From assembly GCA_036311565.1 (NCBI GenBank), contig JAXJPR010000036.1:35361-99360 (forward strand): a stretch of DNA of 64,000 bases. Direction: 5' to 3'. This stretch comes from Fimousia sp036311565. Its GTDB lineage: Bacteria; Bacillota; Clostridia; Lachnospirales; Lachnospiraceae. This document shows, in pieces, positions 36,262 through 45,207 of the stretch. The first letter of the stretch is position 1. Every line of letters starts with the position of its first letter. A program made the position numbers and the translations under genes. Below the pieces are notes generated by a model. It searched no databases, was not told the origin of the DNA, and was given only the letters and a program-made list of their open reading frames with translations.

Positions 36262-37350
36262 ATGACAATGGGAAAAATTATTTTAACGGGGGATCGTCCA
36301 ACGGGAAGACTTCATGTGGGACATTATGTTGGATCTTTAAAACGAAGAGTAGAATTACAAAACTCAGGTGAGTTTGATGATATATATATTATGATTGCAG
36401 ATGCGCAGGCGCTGACAGATAACGCGGATAATCCGGAAAAGATCCGTCAAAATATTATTGAGGTTGCATTAGATTATCTATCTTGCGGATTGGATCCTGA
36501 AAAATCAACATTATTTATTCAGTCTCAGGTACCAGAACTGACAGAACTGGCATTTTATTATATGAATCTAGTAACTGTTTCCCGTCTTCAGAGAAATCCA
36601 ACGGTAAAAGCAGAAATTCAGATGAGAAATTTTGAAGCCAGCATTCCAGTTGGATTTTTTACTTATCCAATTAGTCAGGCTTCTGATATTACAGCATTTA
36701 AGGCAACAACGGTTCCAGTAGGAGAAGATCAGCTTCCAATGTTAGAGCAGACCAAAGAAATTGTTCGTAAGTTTAACGCTGTTTATGGGGAAACATTAAT
36801 TGAACCAGAAATTCTTCTGCCAGATAATGAAGCATGTTTAAGACTTCCAGGAATTGATGGAAAAGCAAAGATGAGCAAGTCATTAGGAAACTGTATTTAT
36901 TTAGCAGAAGATGAAAAGGAAGTACAAAAGAAGGTCATGAGTATGTATACAGATCCAAATCATATTCGTGTACAGGATCCAGGACAGGTAGAAGGCAATA
37001 CAGTATTTACTTATCTGGATGCTTTTTGTAAAGATGAACATTTTGTTGAATATTTACCAGAATATGCAAATCTGGATGAATTAAAAGCACACTATACTCG
37101 TGGCGGATTAGGAGATGTGAAGGTGAAACGTTTCTTAAATGCAGTCTTACAGGAAGAACTGGCTCCAATCAGAGCAAGAAGAAAGGAATATGAAAAAGAT
37201 ATTGCATATGTATATGATATCTTAAAAGCTGGAAGTGAGAAAGCGCAAAAAACAGCTGCTAAGACATTAGAAGAAGTAAAAGCTGCCATGAAGATCAATT
37301 ACTTTGATGATGAAGCTTTAATTAAAGAACACATTAAAAAATATCAATAA
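36262..37350 (+). CDS. trpS: Tryptophanyl-tRNA synthetase
   Basis: 362-residue class I synthetase. The HIGH-type motif is HVGHY (residues 19-23), following GDRPTGRL, and the KMSKS loop is intact. It charges tRNA-Trp. AGGAGG lies 4 nt before the ATG at 36262 and 10 nt before a second in-frame ATG at 36268; the second (MGKIILTGDRPTG) agrees better with family N-termini. It is a single-gene unit between a promoter and a hairpin. Confidence 0.95.
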   Translation: MTMGKIILTGDRPTGRLHVGHYVGSLKRRVELQNSGEFDDIYIMIADAQALTDNADNPEKIRQNIIEVALDYLSCGLDPEKSTLFIQSQVPELTELAFYYMNLVTVSRLQRNPTVKAEIQMRNFEASIPVGFFTYPISQASDITAFKATTVPVGEDQLPMLEQTKEIVRKFNAVYGETLIEPEILLPDNEACLRLPGIDGKAKMSKSLGNCIYLAEDEKEVQKKVMSMYTDPNHIRVQDPGQVEGNTVFTYLDAFCKDEHFVEYLPEYANLDELKAHYTRGGLGDVKVKRFLNAVLQEELAPIRARRKEYEKDIAYVYDILKAGSEKAQKTAAKTLEEVKAAMKINYFDDEALIKEHIKKYQ

Positions 37351-37378
37351 GAATATTTTAAAAGATAATCGTGATTTT

Positions 37379-37422
37379 AAGAAGAAAAGCAGTGCAAATG
37401 AATTTGTACTGCTTTTCTTCTT
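37379..37422. terminator. Bidirectional terminator between trpS and the phzF-like gene
   Basis: A 21-bp stem: 37379-37399 (starting AAGAAGAAAAGC) pairs with 37402-37422 (ending GCTTTTCTTCTT), with one G-U and a tight loop. Confidence 0.8.
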
Positions 37423-37463
37423 ATAGATTAGAAGATAATGAAAACCATATCTGGCAGATCAAG

Positions 37464-38225
37464 TTATGAATCTTTGATTACAGCGAAACCACTCACTTTT
37501 TCTATTCGTTTATGTTCTATAATGTAGGCGCCTAATGCAGACGCGGCCACACCTGTTGCTGCATCTTCCGGATACCCGGAATTTTTAGGAAATTGGCGTG
37601 CATAAAAAGAAGTATGGTTGCTATCTGTCTCAAAGGTAAAGGGGTAAAAACCAGTTGTCATATAATGTTCACATAAATTTTGTAAAGCCAAAAAGTCAGG
37701 GACTATTTGATCAAGAATCATACGGTTTTTTATAGGAATCATCAATTTATAGCGGGACGTGCTGTAAGATTCTATTGGATAATCTAGCAGGTCATCCTTT
37801 GAAATTCCAAGTGCAAAACAGATTTCCTCTTTCGATGGTGCAAGAGGGGATTTTTTTGGAAGAAACCGCCATACCTGGATTTTTATTTGGTCTTTTTGTT
37901 TTTTCCATCGAACTTTTATTTTTCCAAGAATGGTCTCGTAAAAAATGTCGTGTTTTTGAATACAATTTTTTATAATAAGTACAGTCGAAGCAGCAATTGT
38001 GGCATGTACGCACATTTCCATTTCGTGCGTGGGAACAAAGTAACGCAGATGAAAATCACAGTCTTTTTTATGACTTTTTGAGATAAATACAGACTCATAT
38101 TGAAAATCTTTTGTCATGGACTGCATTTGTTCGGTAGTCACTACGTCTGATTCTAACACAACGGGACAAGGATTTCCTCCGCCAGATGCATTAGCAAAAA
38201 CAGTAGTATGAATAATTTCCAACAT
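37464..38225 (-). CDS. PhzF-family epimerase/isomerase
   Basis: 253 residues from the ATG at 38225 (GGAGG site before it). Two-lobed diaminopimelate-epimerase-like fold: VFANASGGGNPCPVVLE at the start, a catalytic-Glu region in FQYESVFIS, RYFVPTHEMEMCVHATIA in the first lobe, and GYPEDAATGVAASALGAYI in the second. It lacks the Cys pair of true DAP epimerase, as usual for PhzF. The reaction is unknown. It is divergent from a broken LysR gene that probably once regulated it. Confidence 0.88.
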   Translation of the reverse strand: MLEIIHTTVFANASGGGNPCPVVLESDVVTTEQMQSMTKDFQYESVFISKSHKKDCDFHLRYFVPTHEMEMCVHATIAASTVLIIKNCIQKHDIFYETILGKIKVRWKKQKDQIKIQVWRFLPKKSPLAPSKEEICFALGISKDDLLDYPIESYSTSRYKLMIPIKNRMILDQIVPDFLALQNLCEHYMTTGFYPFTFETDSNHTSFYARQFPKNSGYPEDAATGVAASALGAYIIEHKRIEKVSGFAVIKDS

Positions 38226-38328
38226 AAAAACCTCCATAGTATTTTTCTTGTATTATATATGGTGTAAAAGTATAATAAAAATACATATTATATATATGAA
38301 ATATAAAAAAATGTATGGAGTAGTATGG

Positions 38329-39193
38329 ATGGATATAGAATATTATAAAAATTATGTGGAAATTGTTGAAAAAGGAAATATATCTGCAGCAGCCAGGAAC
38401 TGTCATTTGGCGCAGCCGGCTTTATCCAATCAATTGAAAGTGTTAGAAAAATTCTATGGTGCAAAACTGCTAATACGCGGATCTAGAAAAGTAGAACTGA
38501 CAGAAGCAGAAAAAATTGTCTACAAGGGAGCAAAAAAGTTAGTAGAATTAGAATTTCAGATAGCGCAGGAATAAAAGATAGCTTAGAGGGAAAAGTCAGT
38601 ACATTGTCTCTGGCACTTCCTCCTACCAATAATGAAAAATTCTTAATAGAGATCTTGAGTAATTTTTCTAAAGAACATTCTGGCATTTGTTTTAATATTT
38701 ATGAGCTGTTATCTGAACAAGTGGCAGAATATGTCCATGATGGATTAGCAGAAATTGGATTCATACGGGCGCCGTTAAGTGAAATGCAAATGTTTCACTT
38801 CTATCCGGTAAAAGAGGAAACATTAAAGGTCATTATGAAGAAAGAACACCCATTGGCAAGATGGAAAAAATTAGCTTGCAGCAGTTGGATCGATGTGAGA
38901 TTACCATTTCCAGAAGTTGGATTAATACAATACAGAGGTTCATAGAGCAACATGATATTTCTATGAATATAAAATCCATAACTACTTCCAGGACGGTTGC
39001 AATTGAAATGGCTTATTTGCAAAATATTTTTGCAGTTGTTCCGGTCGGTGAAGGAGACAAAGTCAAAGAAGGAATGACTGTTAGAGAGATAGAAGGAACA
39101 GAAATAGTGGTGCAACGTGGATTTATTGTAAACAAGGAGAGAAAACTGTCTAAGACAGCACAGATATTTCTGAAACAATTTGAATTCCGATAG
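38329..39193 (+). pseudogene. LysR-family regulator, frameshifted
   Basis: The N-terminal winged helix is intact in the first frame (MDIEYYKNYVEIVEKGNISAAARNCHLAQPALSNQLKVLEKFYG) to a stop at 38572. The effector-binding domain continues in a second frame (DSLEGKVSTLSLALPPTNNEKF ... KEEHPLAR) and, after another shift near 38850-38865, in a third (MEKISLQQLDRCEITISR ... FLKQFEFR). Each shift is in the same direction, consistent with two single-base losses. The total would be a normal 290-residue LysR protein. The first part alone could make a 81-residue DNA-binding domain without a sensor. Confidence 0.88.
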
Positions 39194-39231
39194 ATTGTAA
39201 AAAAGAGAAGAAAAGATTTGGTAATCATATA

Positions 39232-39266
39232 ACAAAAGCGATAGGAACAATTACTATCGCTTTTGT
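39232..39266. terminator. Bidirectional terminator between LysR pseudogene and lacI-type gene
   Basis: Perfect 13-bp inverted repeat ACAAAAGCGATAG / CTATCGCTTTTGT with a 9-nt loop. Confidence 0.85.
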
Positions 39267-39293
39267 AGTATATTGAAAAATTTTATTCCTATT

Positions 39294-40319
39294 TTATTCA
39301 GCAGAATGATATGCAGTACAGCTCTCACGTTCTACTAAAAAGTGAGGAACGATAATCTTAGTTGCCAGAAGATCCGGATTTTCAATATGATTAATAATCT
39401 GGGATGCAGCTTCAATTCCCAACTGTCTGGAATTGACATCAATCGAAGTCAGCTGAGGAGAAGTCAGTTGTGCGAATAAGGAATTGTTAAAAGAAATAAT
39501 GGATAAATCTTCTGGTATTCTCAAATTCAATTCATAAGCGGTTCGTTCTAATACCATAGCCAGAATATCGTCACTGACCACTAATGCAGTTGGACGGTCT
39601 TCCATGGAAAGAAGATTTGTCAGTTCTTCCGTTGCATTCTTTGGAACACAAGACATTTGAATACAATAATCTTTTCGTATCATAATGCCATGTTCCGCTA
39701 AAGAGAGCATATACCCGGATTTACGGTCAGCAGAAAAAATACGATTTTCATCCGAACCAAGATAACCAATTCTGGTATGTCCTAAATCTAATAAGTAATT
39801 CGTTGCCTCTCTGGCAGCTAAAATATTATCATTGTCAATATAGATAGAATCACTGGTATAGTGGTTGGCCTTTCCGATTAAGACAAAAAGAATACCTTCT
39901 TCATACAAATAATCAACGATTGGATTGTGTTCATTGGAATAAAGTAGAATCACACCATCTAAACGGTCATCTTTCATCATGTATTTTATCGTATGAATCA
40001 GTTCTTCGTCTGTAGAACCAGTGATTAATGTTGTAGAATATTGTTTTTGATTACAAAACAGGCTGATCCCACGCATGGTTTCCAGAAAAAAAGAATTTTC
40101 ATATGTATCATATTCAGATGCAGGAAGAACAATGCCAATAGTCTTTGTATTTTGAACACTGAATCCAGAATTATTTGGCTCATAACCCAATTGCTGCATT
40201 GCCCTGCGCACTTTTTCTTTTGTCTGTGCACTGATGGAAGGATGGTCAGAACAAGTTCTCGATACGGTAGAAGGAGAAACGCCTGCAAGTTTTGCAACTT
40301 CTTTAATTGTAACGTTCAT
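39294..40319 (-). CDS. LacI-family repressor, MalR-like
   Basis: 341 residues from the ATG at 40319 (GGGGG site before it); the frame stays open further upstream but that part is noncoding. The N-terminal LacI helix-turn-helix is VTIKEVAKLAGVSPSTVSRT, followed by a hinge helix and a periplasmic-binding-like sugar domain (KTIGIVLP, then DGVILLYS, GHTRIGYLGSDENR, TALVVSDDILAM, ISFNNS). It is divergent from the maltose-type PTS gene, and operator-like GCAA-N-TTGC elements lie between the two promoters; repression of the operon relieved by a maltose-derived effector is the likely logic. Confidence 0.9.
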   Translation of the reverse strand: MNVTIKEVAKLAGVSPSTVSRTCSDHPSISAQTKEKVRRAMQQLGYEPNNSGFSVQNTKTIGIVLPASEYDTYENSFFLETMRGISLFCNQKQYSTTLITGSTDEELIHTIKYMMKDDRLDGVILLYSNEHNPIVDYLYEEGILFVLIGKANHYTSDSIYIDNDNILAAREATNYLLDLGHTRIGYLGSDENRIFSADRKSGYMLSLAEHGIMIRKDYCIQMSCVPKNATEELTNLLSMEDRPTALVVSDDILAMVLERTAYELNLRIPEDLSIISFNNSLFAQLTSPQLTSIDVNSRQLGIEAASQIINHIENPDLLATKIIVPHFLVERESCTAYHSAE

Positions 40320-40368
40320 AAATACCCCCTGTATATATACATTTGCACATTTACAATAATCTACATTT

Positions 40369-40397
40369 ATTATAAAAAAACAATTATGTGAAGTCAA
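40369..40397 (-). promoter_or_regulatory. Promoter of the lacI-type repressor gene
   Basis: On the minus strand, TTGACT (40397-40392), 17-nt spacer, TATAAT (40374-40369). Confidence 0.7.
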
Positions 40398-40403
40398 TAC
40401 GAC

Positions 40404-40427
40404 AATTATGCAATTGTTTGCGTAATT
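40404..40427. promoter_or_regulatory. Candidate LacI/MalR operator 1
   Basis: AATTATGCAA (40404-40413), TTGT centre, TTGCGTAATT (40418-40427): 9 of 10 positions paired, with the GCAA-N4-TTGC core typical of LacI-family sites. It lies just upstream of the repressor's own -35. Confidence 0.6.
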
Positions 40428-40527
40428 ATTTGCGTGTATACACAATACACCAATATACAAAGTGCACAAAAAACTATAGAAGGAATTGTATTCCATGTAG
40501 AAAAGAACAAATATCCAAAAAGATTTA

Positions 40528-40556
40528 TTGAAAAATTGTGCAAAAAGTAGTATATT
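40528..40556 (+). promoter_or_regulatory. Promoter of the PTS-mapP-malQ-glgB-glcK operon
   Basis: TTGAAA (40528-40533), 17-nt spacer, TATATT (40551-40556). Confidence 0.6.
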
Positions 40557-40582
40557 TAATGAAAAGGGAACGCAACAACCAT

Positions 40583-40592
40583 GCAAACTTGC
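40583..40592. promoter_or_regulatory. Candidate LacI/MalR operator 2
   Basis: GCAAACTTGC, the same core with a shorter centre, about 27 nt after the -10, placed to block transcription. It is followed by a second half-palindrome TTGCGCAA (40589-40596). Confidence 0.4.
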
Positions 40593-40641
40593 GCAACGCG
40601 CGAAGCAAAAAGAGGTATGCAAAAGTAATAGGAGGTATAGG

Positions 40642-42810
40642 ATGAAAGATATGAAAATTTTGGCACCTGTCAAAGGAAAAGTTATTCCATTAGAACAAGT
40701 GCCGGATGAAGTGTTCGCACAAAAAATTCTTGGTGATGGTGTTGCAATTATTCCAGATGAAGGGAAAATTTATAGCCCAGTTGATGGAACAATTACAACC
40801 ATTACAGACACACTTCATGCTTACGGATTTGAAACAGAAGACGGTATTTCTATGATTGTTCATTTTGGATTGGAAACAGTTGCATTAAAAGGCAAAGGAT
40901 TCACATCTAAAGTGAAAGTTGGAGATAAAGTAAAGGCCGGAGACTTAGTTGCAGAAGTTGACTTAGACTTCTTAAAGAAGGAAAATGTAGAGACCATTAC
41001 ACCAGTTATCGTATGCGGAGGCGTAGAATATGATGATTTGATGTTCGAATATGGTGATACAGAAGCAAAAGCAGTGTTAATTCGCAAAAAAGCAACAGAA
41101 AAGAAAAAAGAAGCTGTAAAAGAAGCAGCAGCACCAGCAAAAGAAGAACCAAAAAAAGAAAAGAAAAAATCTAAGAGTCCAATTAACTTTGACTTCTTAC
41201 AGAAGTTAGGAAAAGTATTAATGACTGTAATTGCAGTAATGCCTGCAGCAGGATTAATGATCAGTGTTGGTAACTTAATTAATATTGTTGGCGGAGATAT
41301 TGCAATAGTAAGTACAGTTGGTACAACAATTGCTGAAATTGGTTGGGCAATCATTAACAACTTACATATTTTATTTGCAGCAGCCATCGGAGGATCCTGG
41401 GCGAAGGAACGTGCCGGCGGTGCATTTGCAGCAGTTATTGCATTCTGTCTGATTAATGTTATCACAGGTACTGTTTTGGGTGTAAGTTCCGATATGCTTG
41501 CAGATCCAACTGCAGTAACACATACATTATTTGGCCAGGAAATTTTAGTTGCAGATTATTTTGTTAACATTTTAGGAAAACCAGCCTTGAATATGGGTGT
41601 ATTCATTGGTATTATTTCTGGTTTCATTGGTGCTAATGCATTTAACAAATATTACAATTTCCGTAAATTACCAGACGCATTATCATTCTTCGCTGGTAAA
41701 CGTTTTGTTCCATTTGTAGTAATTGTTTATTCTGTAATCACAGCTCTTATTTTAAGTGCTGTATGGCCAATTGTACAGACAGGAATTAACAGCTTTGGTA
41801 TCTGGATCGCAAACTCATCCGATACTGCACCAATTTTAGCACCATTCGTTTTTGGTACTTTGGAACGTCTGCTTCTTCCATTTGGATTACATCATATGCT
41901 GACAATTCCAATCAACTACACATCTTTCGGTGGAACATATACAGTTTTAACTGGAGCAAATGCAGGAACACAGGTATTTGGACAGGATCCACTGTGGCTT
42001 GCATGGGTAACTGACTTAATTAACTTAAAAGATGCTGGCGATATGGCAGCATACCAGAACTTGTTAGCAACTGTAACACCAGCTCGTTTTAAAGTTGGTC
42101 AGATGATCGGTGCAACAGGACTCTTGTTAGGGGTTGCTCTTGCTATGTACCGTAGAGTTGAACCAGAAAGAAAACCAAAATATAAATCTATGTTCATCTC
42201 TATCGTAGCAGCAGTATTCTTAACAGGGGTTACAGAACCAATCGAATTCATGTTCATGTTCGCAGCACTTCCATTATACATTGTATACGCAGTATTACAG
42301 GGATGTGCATTTGCTATGGCAGGTATCATTGATTTGAGATTACATTGCTTTGGTAACGTAGAGTTTATTACACGTATGCCTATGTCATTAAAAGCAGGAC
42401 TTGGAGGAGATATTATCCACTTCCTGATCTGCGTTGTAGCATTCTTCGTAATTGGATACTTTGTTGCTTACTTCATGATTGGCAAATTCAACTTTGCGAC
42501 ACCAGGACGTTTAGGCAACTATACAGATGAAGATGAAGAAGAGGATAGTCAGAAAGTTTCTGGCGGCGGATTAGGAAACAGCAAAGCAGAAAAAATCATC
42601 GCTTTATTAGGTGGAAGAGAAAATATCGAATTGGTAGATGCTTGTATGACAAGACTTCGTGTTACAGTAAAAGATGTAGAAAAAGTAGCAGACTTAGATG
42701 CATGGAAAGCAGAAGGTGCTATGGGACTTGTGAAGAAAGACAATGGTATTCAGGCAATCTACGGACCAAAGGCAGATATTCTTAAATCTGATATCAATGA
42801 TATACTATAA
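40642..42810 (+). CDS. PTS permease, fused EIIA-EIIC-EIIB of the glucose/maltose family
   Basis: 722 residues from the ATG at 40642 (AGGAGG site); the frame upstream is leader. Domain order is IIA (1-155, phospho-His H74 in VHFGLET), an Ala/Lys linker, IIC (about 180-620; ten or so helices with FGTLERLLLPFGLHHM and LTGVTEPIEFMFMF), and IIB at the C-terminus with phospho-Cys C668 in DACMTRLRV. It imports and phosphorylates sugar; the neighbours (MapP, MalQ, GlgB) point to maltose giving maltose 6'-phosphate rather than glucose. First gene of a five-gene operon. Confidence 0.92.
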   Translation: MKDMKILAPVKGKVIPLEQVPDEVFAQKILGDGVAIIPDEGKIYSPVDGTITTITDTLHAYGFETEDGISMIVHFGLETVALKGKGFTSKVKVGDKVKAGDLVAEVDLDFLKKENVETITPVIVCGGVEYDDLMFEYGDTEAKAVLIRKKATEKKKEAVKEAAAPAKEEPKKEKKKSKSPINFDFLQKLGKVLMTVIAVMPAAGLMISVGNLINIVGGDIAIVSTVGTTIAEIGWAIINNLHILFAAAIGGSWAKERAGGAFAAVIAFCLINVITGTVLGVSSDMLADPTAVTHTLFGQEILVADYFVNILGKPALNMGVFIGIISGFIGANAFNKYYNFRKLPDALSFFAGKRFVPFVVIVYSVITALILSAVWPIVQTGINSFGIWIANSSDTAPILAPFVFGTLERLLLPFGLHHMLTIPINYTSFGGTYTVLTGANAGTQVFGQDPLWLAWVTDLINLKDAGDMAAYQNLLATVTPARFKVGQMIGATGLLLGVALAMYRRVEPERKPKYKSMFISIVAAVFLTGVTEPIEFMFMFAALPLYIVYAVLQGCAFAMAGIIDLRLHCFGNVEFITRMPMSLKAGLGGDIIHFLICVVAFFVIGYFVAYFMIGKFNFATPGRLGNYTDEDEEEDSQKVSGGGLGNSKAEKIIALLGGRENIELVDACMTRLRVTVKDVEKVADLDAWKAEGAMGLVKKDNGIQAIYGPKADILKSDINDIL

Positions 42811-42841
42811 CATTATTTAAGAGAGTCAGGAGTGCTGATAA

Positions 42842-43687
42842 ATGAAAGCATTAACTTTAAACATATATAGCCACCCTAGAAAACAAGATAAAGAATTGTA
42901 TCATCGTAATATAGACCTATTTTCACAGTATATCGCAGACAACGATATCGATGTTATTGCAATTCAAGAAAGCAGCCAGACTCATGCAGCAAAAGAGGTA
43001 CCAAAGGAGCTTTTAGGCTCCTTTCTGCCTTGCTGTGAAGAGACTGTAATTAAAGAAGACAACTGTACCTATTTGATTTCAAAAAAATTGGAAGAAATGG
43101 GATTTTCTTATAATTGGACTTGGTGTTATGCTAAAATAGGATATGATATTTACAATGAAGGACTTTCTATTATGAGCCGTTATCCAATCTTAGATGCGGA
43201 AGAATTCTATATATCCAAAATTCAGGATGTTCATAACTGGAAGTCAAGAAAAGTAATTGGGGTAAAACTACTGGTGAATGGAAAGGCGCAGTGGTTTTAT
43301 TCTGTTCATATGGGATGGTGGAAAGATGAAGTGGAATCTTTTACGCCACAAATGCAGAGACTGCATAAAATATTGGAAGCAAAAGAAGAAAATGTATTTA
43401 TGATGGGGGATTTTAACAGCCAGTCAGATATCCGAGGAGAAGGATATGATTATGTAAAGAGCTTAGGCTGGATCGATACTTATGATTTGGCACAGAACAA
43501 AGATGATGGAATTACGGTACAAGGGAAGATTGATGGTTGGGATGAGGCTCATGCAGGCGGAATGAGAATTGATTATATTTGGTCAAAAGAAGAAGTTCCT
43601 GTAGTATCATCAAAAGTTGTCTTTTCTGGAAAAACAGAAGAAGTAATCTCCGATCACTTTGGGGTCATGATAACAATAGACGAATAA
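42842..43687 (+). CDS. mapP: Maltose 6'-phosphate phosphatase (MapP-like, EEP superfamily)
   Basis: 281-residue endonuclease/exonuclease/phosphatase-fold enzyme: LTLNIYSHP, IDVIAIQESSQ (metal-binding Glu), SVHMGWW (catalytic His), FMMGDFNSQSD (Asp-Asn pair), RIDYIWSK and ISDHFGVM (closing His). In Enterococcus, MapP of this superfamily removes the phosphate from maltose 6'-P formed by the maltose PTS, allowing intracellular maltose breakdown. The position between a maltose-type PTS gene and malQ is the same logic, so the assignment is good but inferred from family and context. A maltose-6-phosphate glucosidase is not seen nearby. Confidence 0.8.
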   Translation: MKALTLNIYSHPRKQDKELYHRNIDLFSQYIADNDIDVIAIQESSQTHAAKEVPKELLGSFLPCCEETVIKEDNCTYLISKKLEEMGFSYNWTWCYAKIGYDIYNEGLSIMSRYPILDAEEFYISKIQDVHNWKSRKVIGVKLLVNGKAQWFYSVHMGWWKDEVESFTPQMQRLHKILEAKEENVFMMGDFNSQSDIRGEGYDYVKSLGWIDTYDLAQNKDDGITVQGKIDGWDEAHAGGMRIDYIWSKEEVPVVSSKVVFSGKTEEVISDHFGVMITIDE

Positions 43688-43707
43688 AAGAACAGGAGGT
43701 ATGAATC

Positions 43708-45198
43708 ATGAGAGCAAGCGGCATTTTATTTCCAATCAGCAGTCTTCCATCTAAGTATGGAATTGGGTGCTTTTCGGGCGAGGCATATCAATTTATAGAT
43801 CAGCTGGTGGAAGCTGGACAGACTTATTGGCAGATTCTTCCTTTGGGACCAATTGGATATGGGGATTCACCATACCAGTCATTTTCTACATTTGCAGGTA
43901 ATCCATATTATATCAATTTAGAACAGTTGGTCTCTTATGGATGGCTTACAAAAGAAGAATGTGATGCGGTTGACTTTGGGGGAAATGAACAGTTTGTCGA
44001 TTATGGAAAGCTTTATGAAGGGCGTTATGGACTTTTAAAACAGGCATTTTTAAGAAGTCAGATTGAAGATAACGAAGAATTTCAGAAGTTTTTAGAAGAA
44101 AATCAGGATTGGATTGAAGACTATGCCTTATATATGGCATTAAAAAATCAGAACGGTGGACGATGCTGGGATGAATGGGAGGATGATCTTCGTTTCCGCT
44201 GCCCAGAGATTTTAAATCAAAAGAAAGAAGAATTAAAAGAAGAGATTTTATTTTATGAATTCATGCAGTTTGAATTCCGCAGACAGTGGTTTGCATTAAA
44301 GCAATATGCCAATGAAAAAGGAATTAAAATTATCGGTGATATTCCAATTTATGTATCATTTGATAGTGCAGATGCATGGGCGAATAAAGAATTATTCCAG
44401 TTTGATGAAGGTGGAAGACCGATCGCAGTGGCTGGTTGTCCTCCAGATGGATTCTCTGCAACAGGACAGTTATGGGGAAATCCGTTATATCGTTGGGACT
44501 ATCATAAAGAAACTGGTTATGAATGGTGGATGAAACGTCTGGCATTTTGTTTTTCTATGTATGATACTGTCCGCATTGATCACTTTCGTGGATTTGATGA
44601 ATATTATTCTATTCCGTATGGAGCTGAAACAGCAGTTGATGGTCATTGGGAACAAGGACCTGGAATTGCATTGTTCCAAAAAGCAGCAGAATTATTTAAA
44701 GATAAAGAAATTATCGCAGAAGATCTTGGTTATGTGACAGATACCGTACGTCAGTTAGTAAATGATACTGGCTATCCCGGAATGAAAGTGCTGGAATTTG
44801 CTTTTGATTCCAGAGATTCTGGAAGTGCTTTAGATTATCTTCCACATAATTATAGTGAAAATAGTGTTGTATATACAGGAACACATGATAATGAAACAGT
44901 CATTGGATGGTTTTGTAATGGGCTGCAGGATAATGAAAGAGCAATGGTCAGAGATTATTTATGTGATCATTTTACACCAGATGAAGGAATGCATATTCCA
45001 ATGATCTGCGGTGCTATGAGAAGTGTGGCAAAGCTTTGTATTATTCCAATGCAGGATTGGCTTGGATATGGAAATGAAGCCAGAATGAATACACCATCTA
45101 CATCAGGTGAAAACTGGAAGTGGAGATTGAAAAAAGATGAATTCTCTGACCAGTTAATTACTAAGATTTTTTCAATTACAAAGCGTTATGGAAGATAG
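43708..45198 (+). CDS. malQ: 4-alpha-glucanotransferase (amylomaltase)
   Basis: 496-residue GH77 enzyme that transfers alpha-1,4-glucan segments between malto-oligosaccharides, releasing glucose. Landmarks are the start RASGILFPISSLPSKYGIG, GPIGYGDSPYQSFSTFAGNP, GDIPIYVSFDSADAW, and the catalytic residues in RIDHFRGF (nucleophile Asp), AEDLGYV (acid/base Glu) and THDNETV (stabilising Asp). An AGGAGG ribosome site precedes the ATG, 20 nt after mapP. Confidence 0.95.
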   Translation: MRASGILFPISSLPSKYGIGCFSGEAYQFIDQLVEAGQTYWQILPLGPIGYGDSPYQSFSTFAGNPYYINLEQLVSYGWLTKEECDAVDFGGNEQFVDYGKLYEGRYGLLKQAFLRSQIEDNEEFQKFLEENQDWIEDYALYMALKNQNGGRCWDEWEDDLRFRCPEILNQKKEELKEEILFYEFMQFEFRRQWFALKQYANEKGIKIIGDIPIYVSFDSADAWANKELFQFDEGGRPIAVAGCPPDGFSATGQLWGNPLYRWDYHKETGYEWWMKRLAFCFSMYDTVRIDHFRGFDEYYSIPYGAETAVDGHWEQGPGIALFQKAAELFKDKEIIAEDLGYVTDTVRQLVNDTGYPGMKVLEFAFDSRDSGSALDYLPHNYSENSVVYTGTHDNETVIGWFCNGLQDNERAMVRDYLCDHFTPDEGMHIPMICGAMRSVAKLCIIPMQDWLGYGNEARMNTPSTSGENWKWRLKKDEFSDQLITKIFSITKRYGR

Positions 45199-45207
45199 GT
45201 GAGAAGT

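Noticed and set aside
38801..39250. 149-codon minus-strand frame over the LysR region
   Set aside because: It is antisense to the frameshifted LysR sequence, which explains the region better.
40860..41465. 201-codon frame antisense to the PTS gene
   Set aside because: Shadow of the intact PTS frame; no start signal or recognisable protein.
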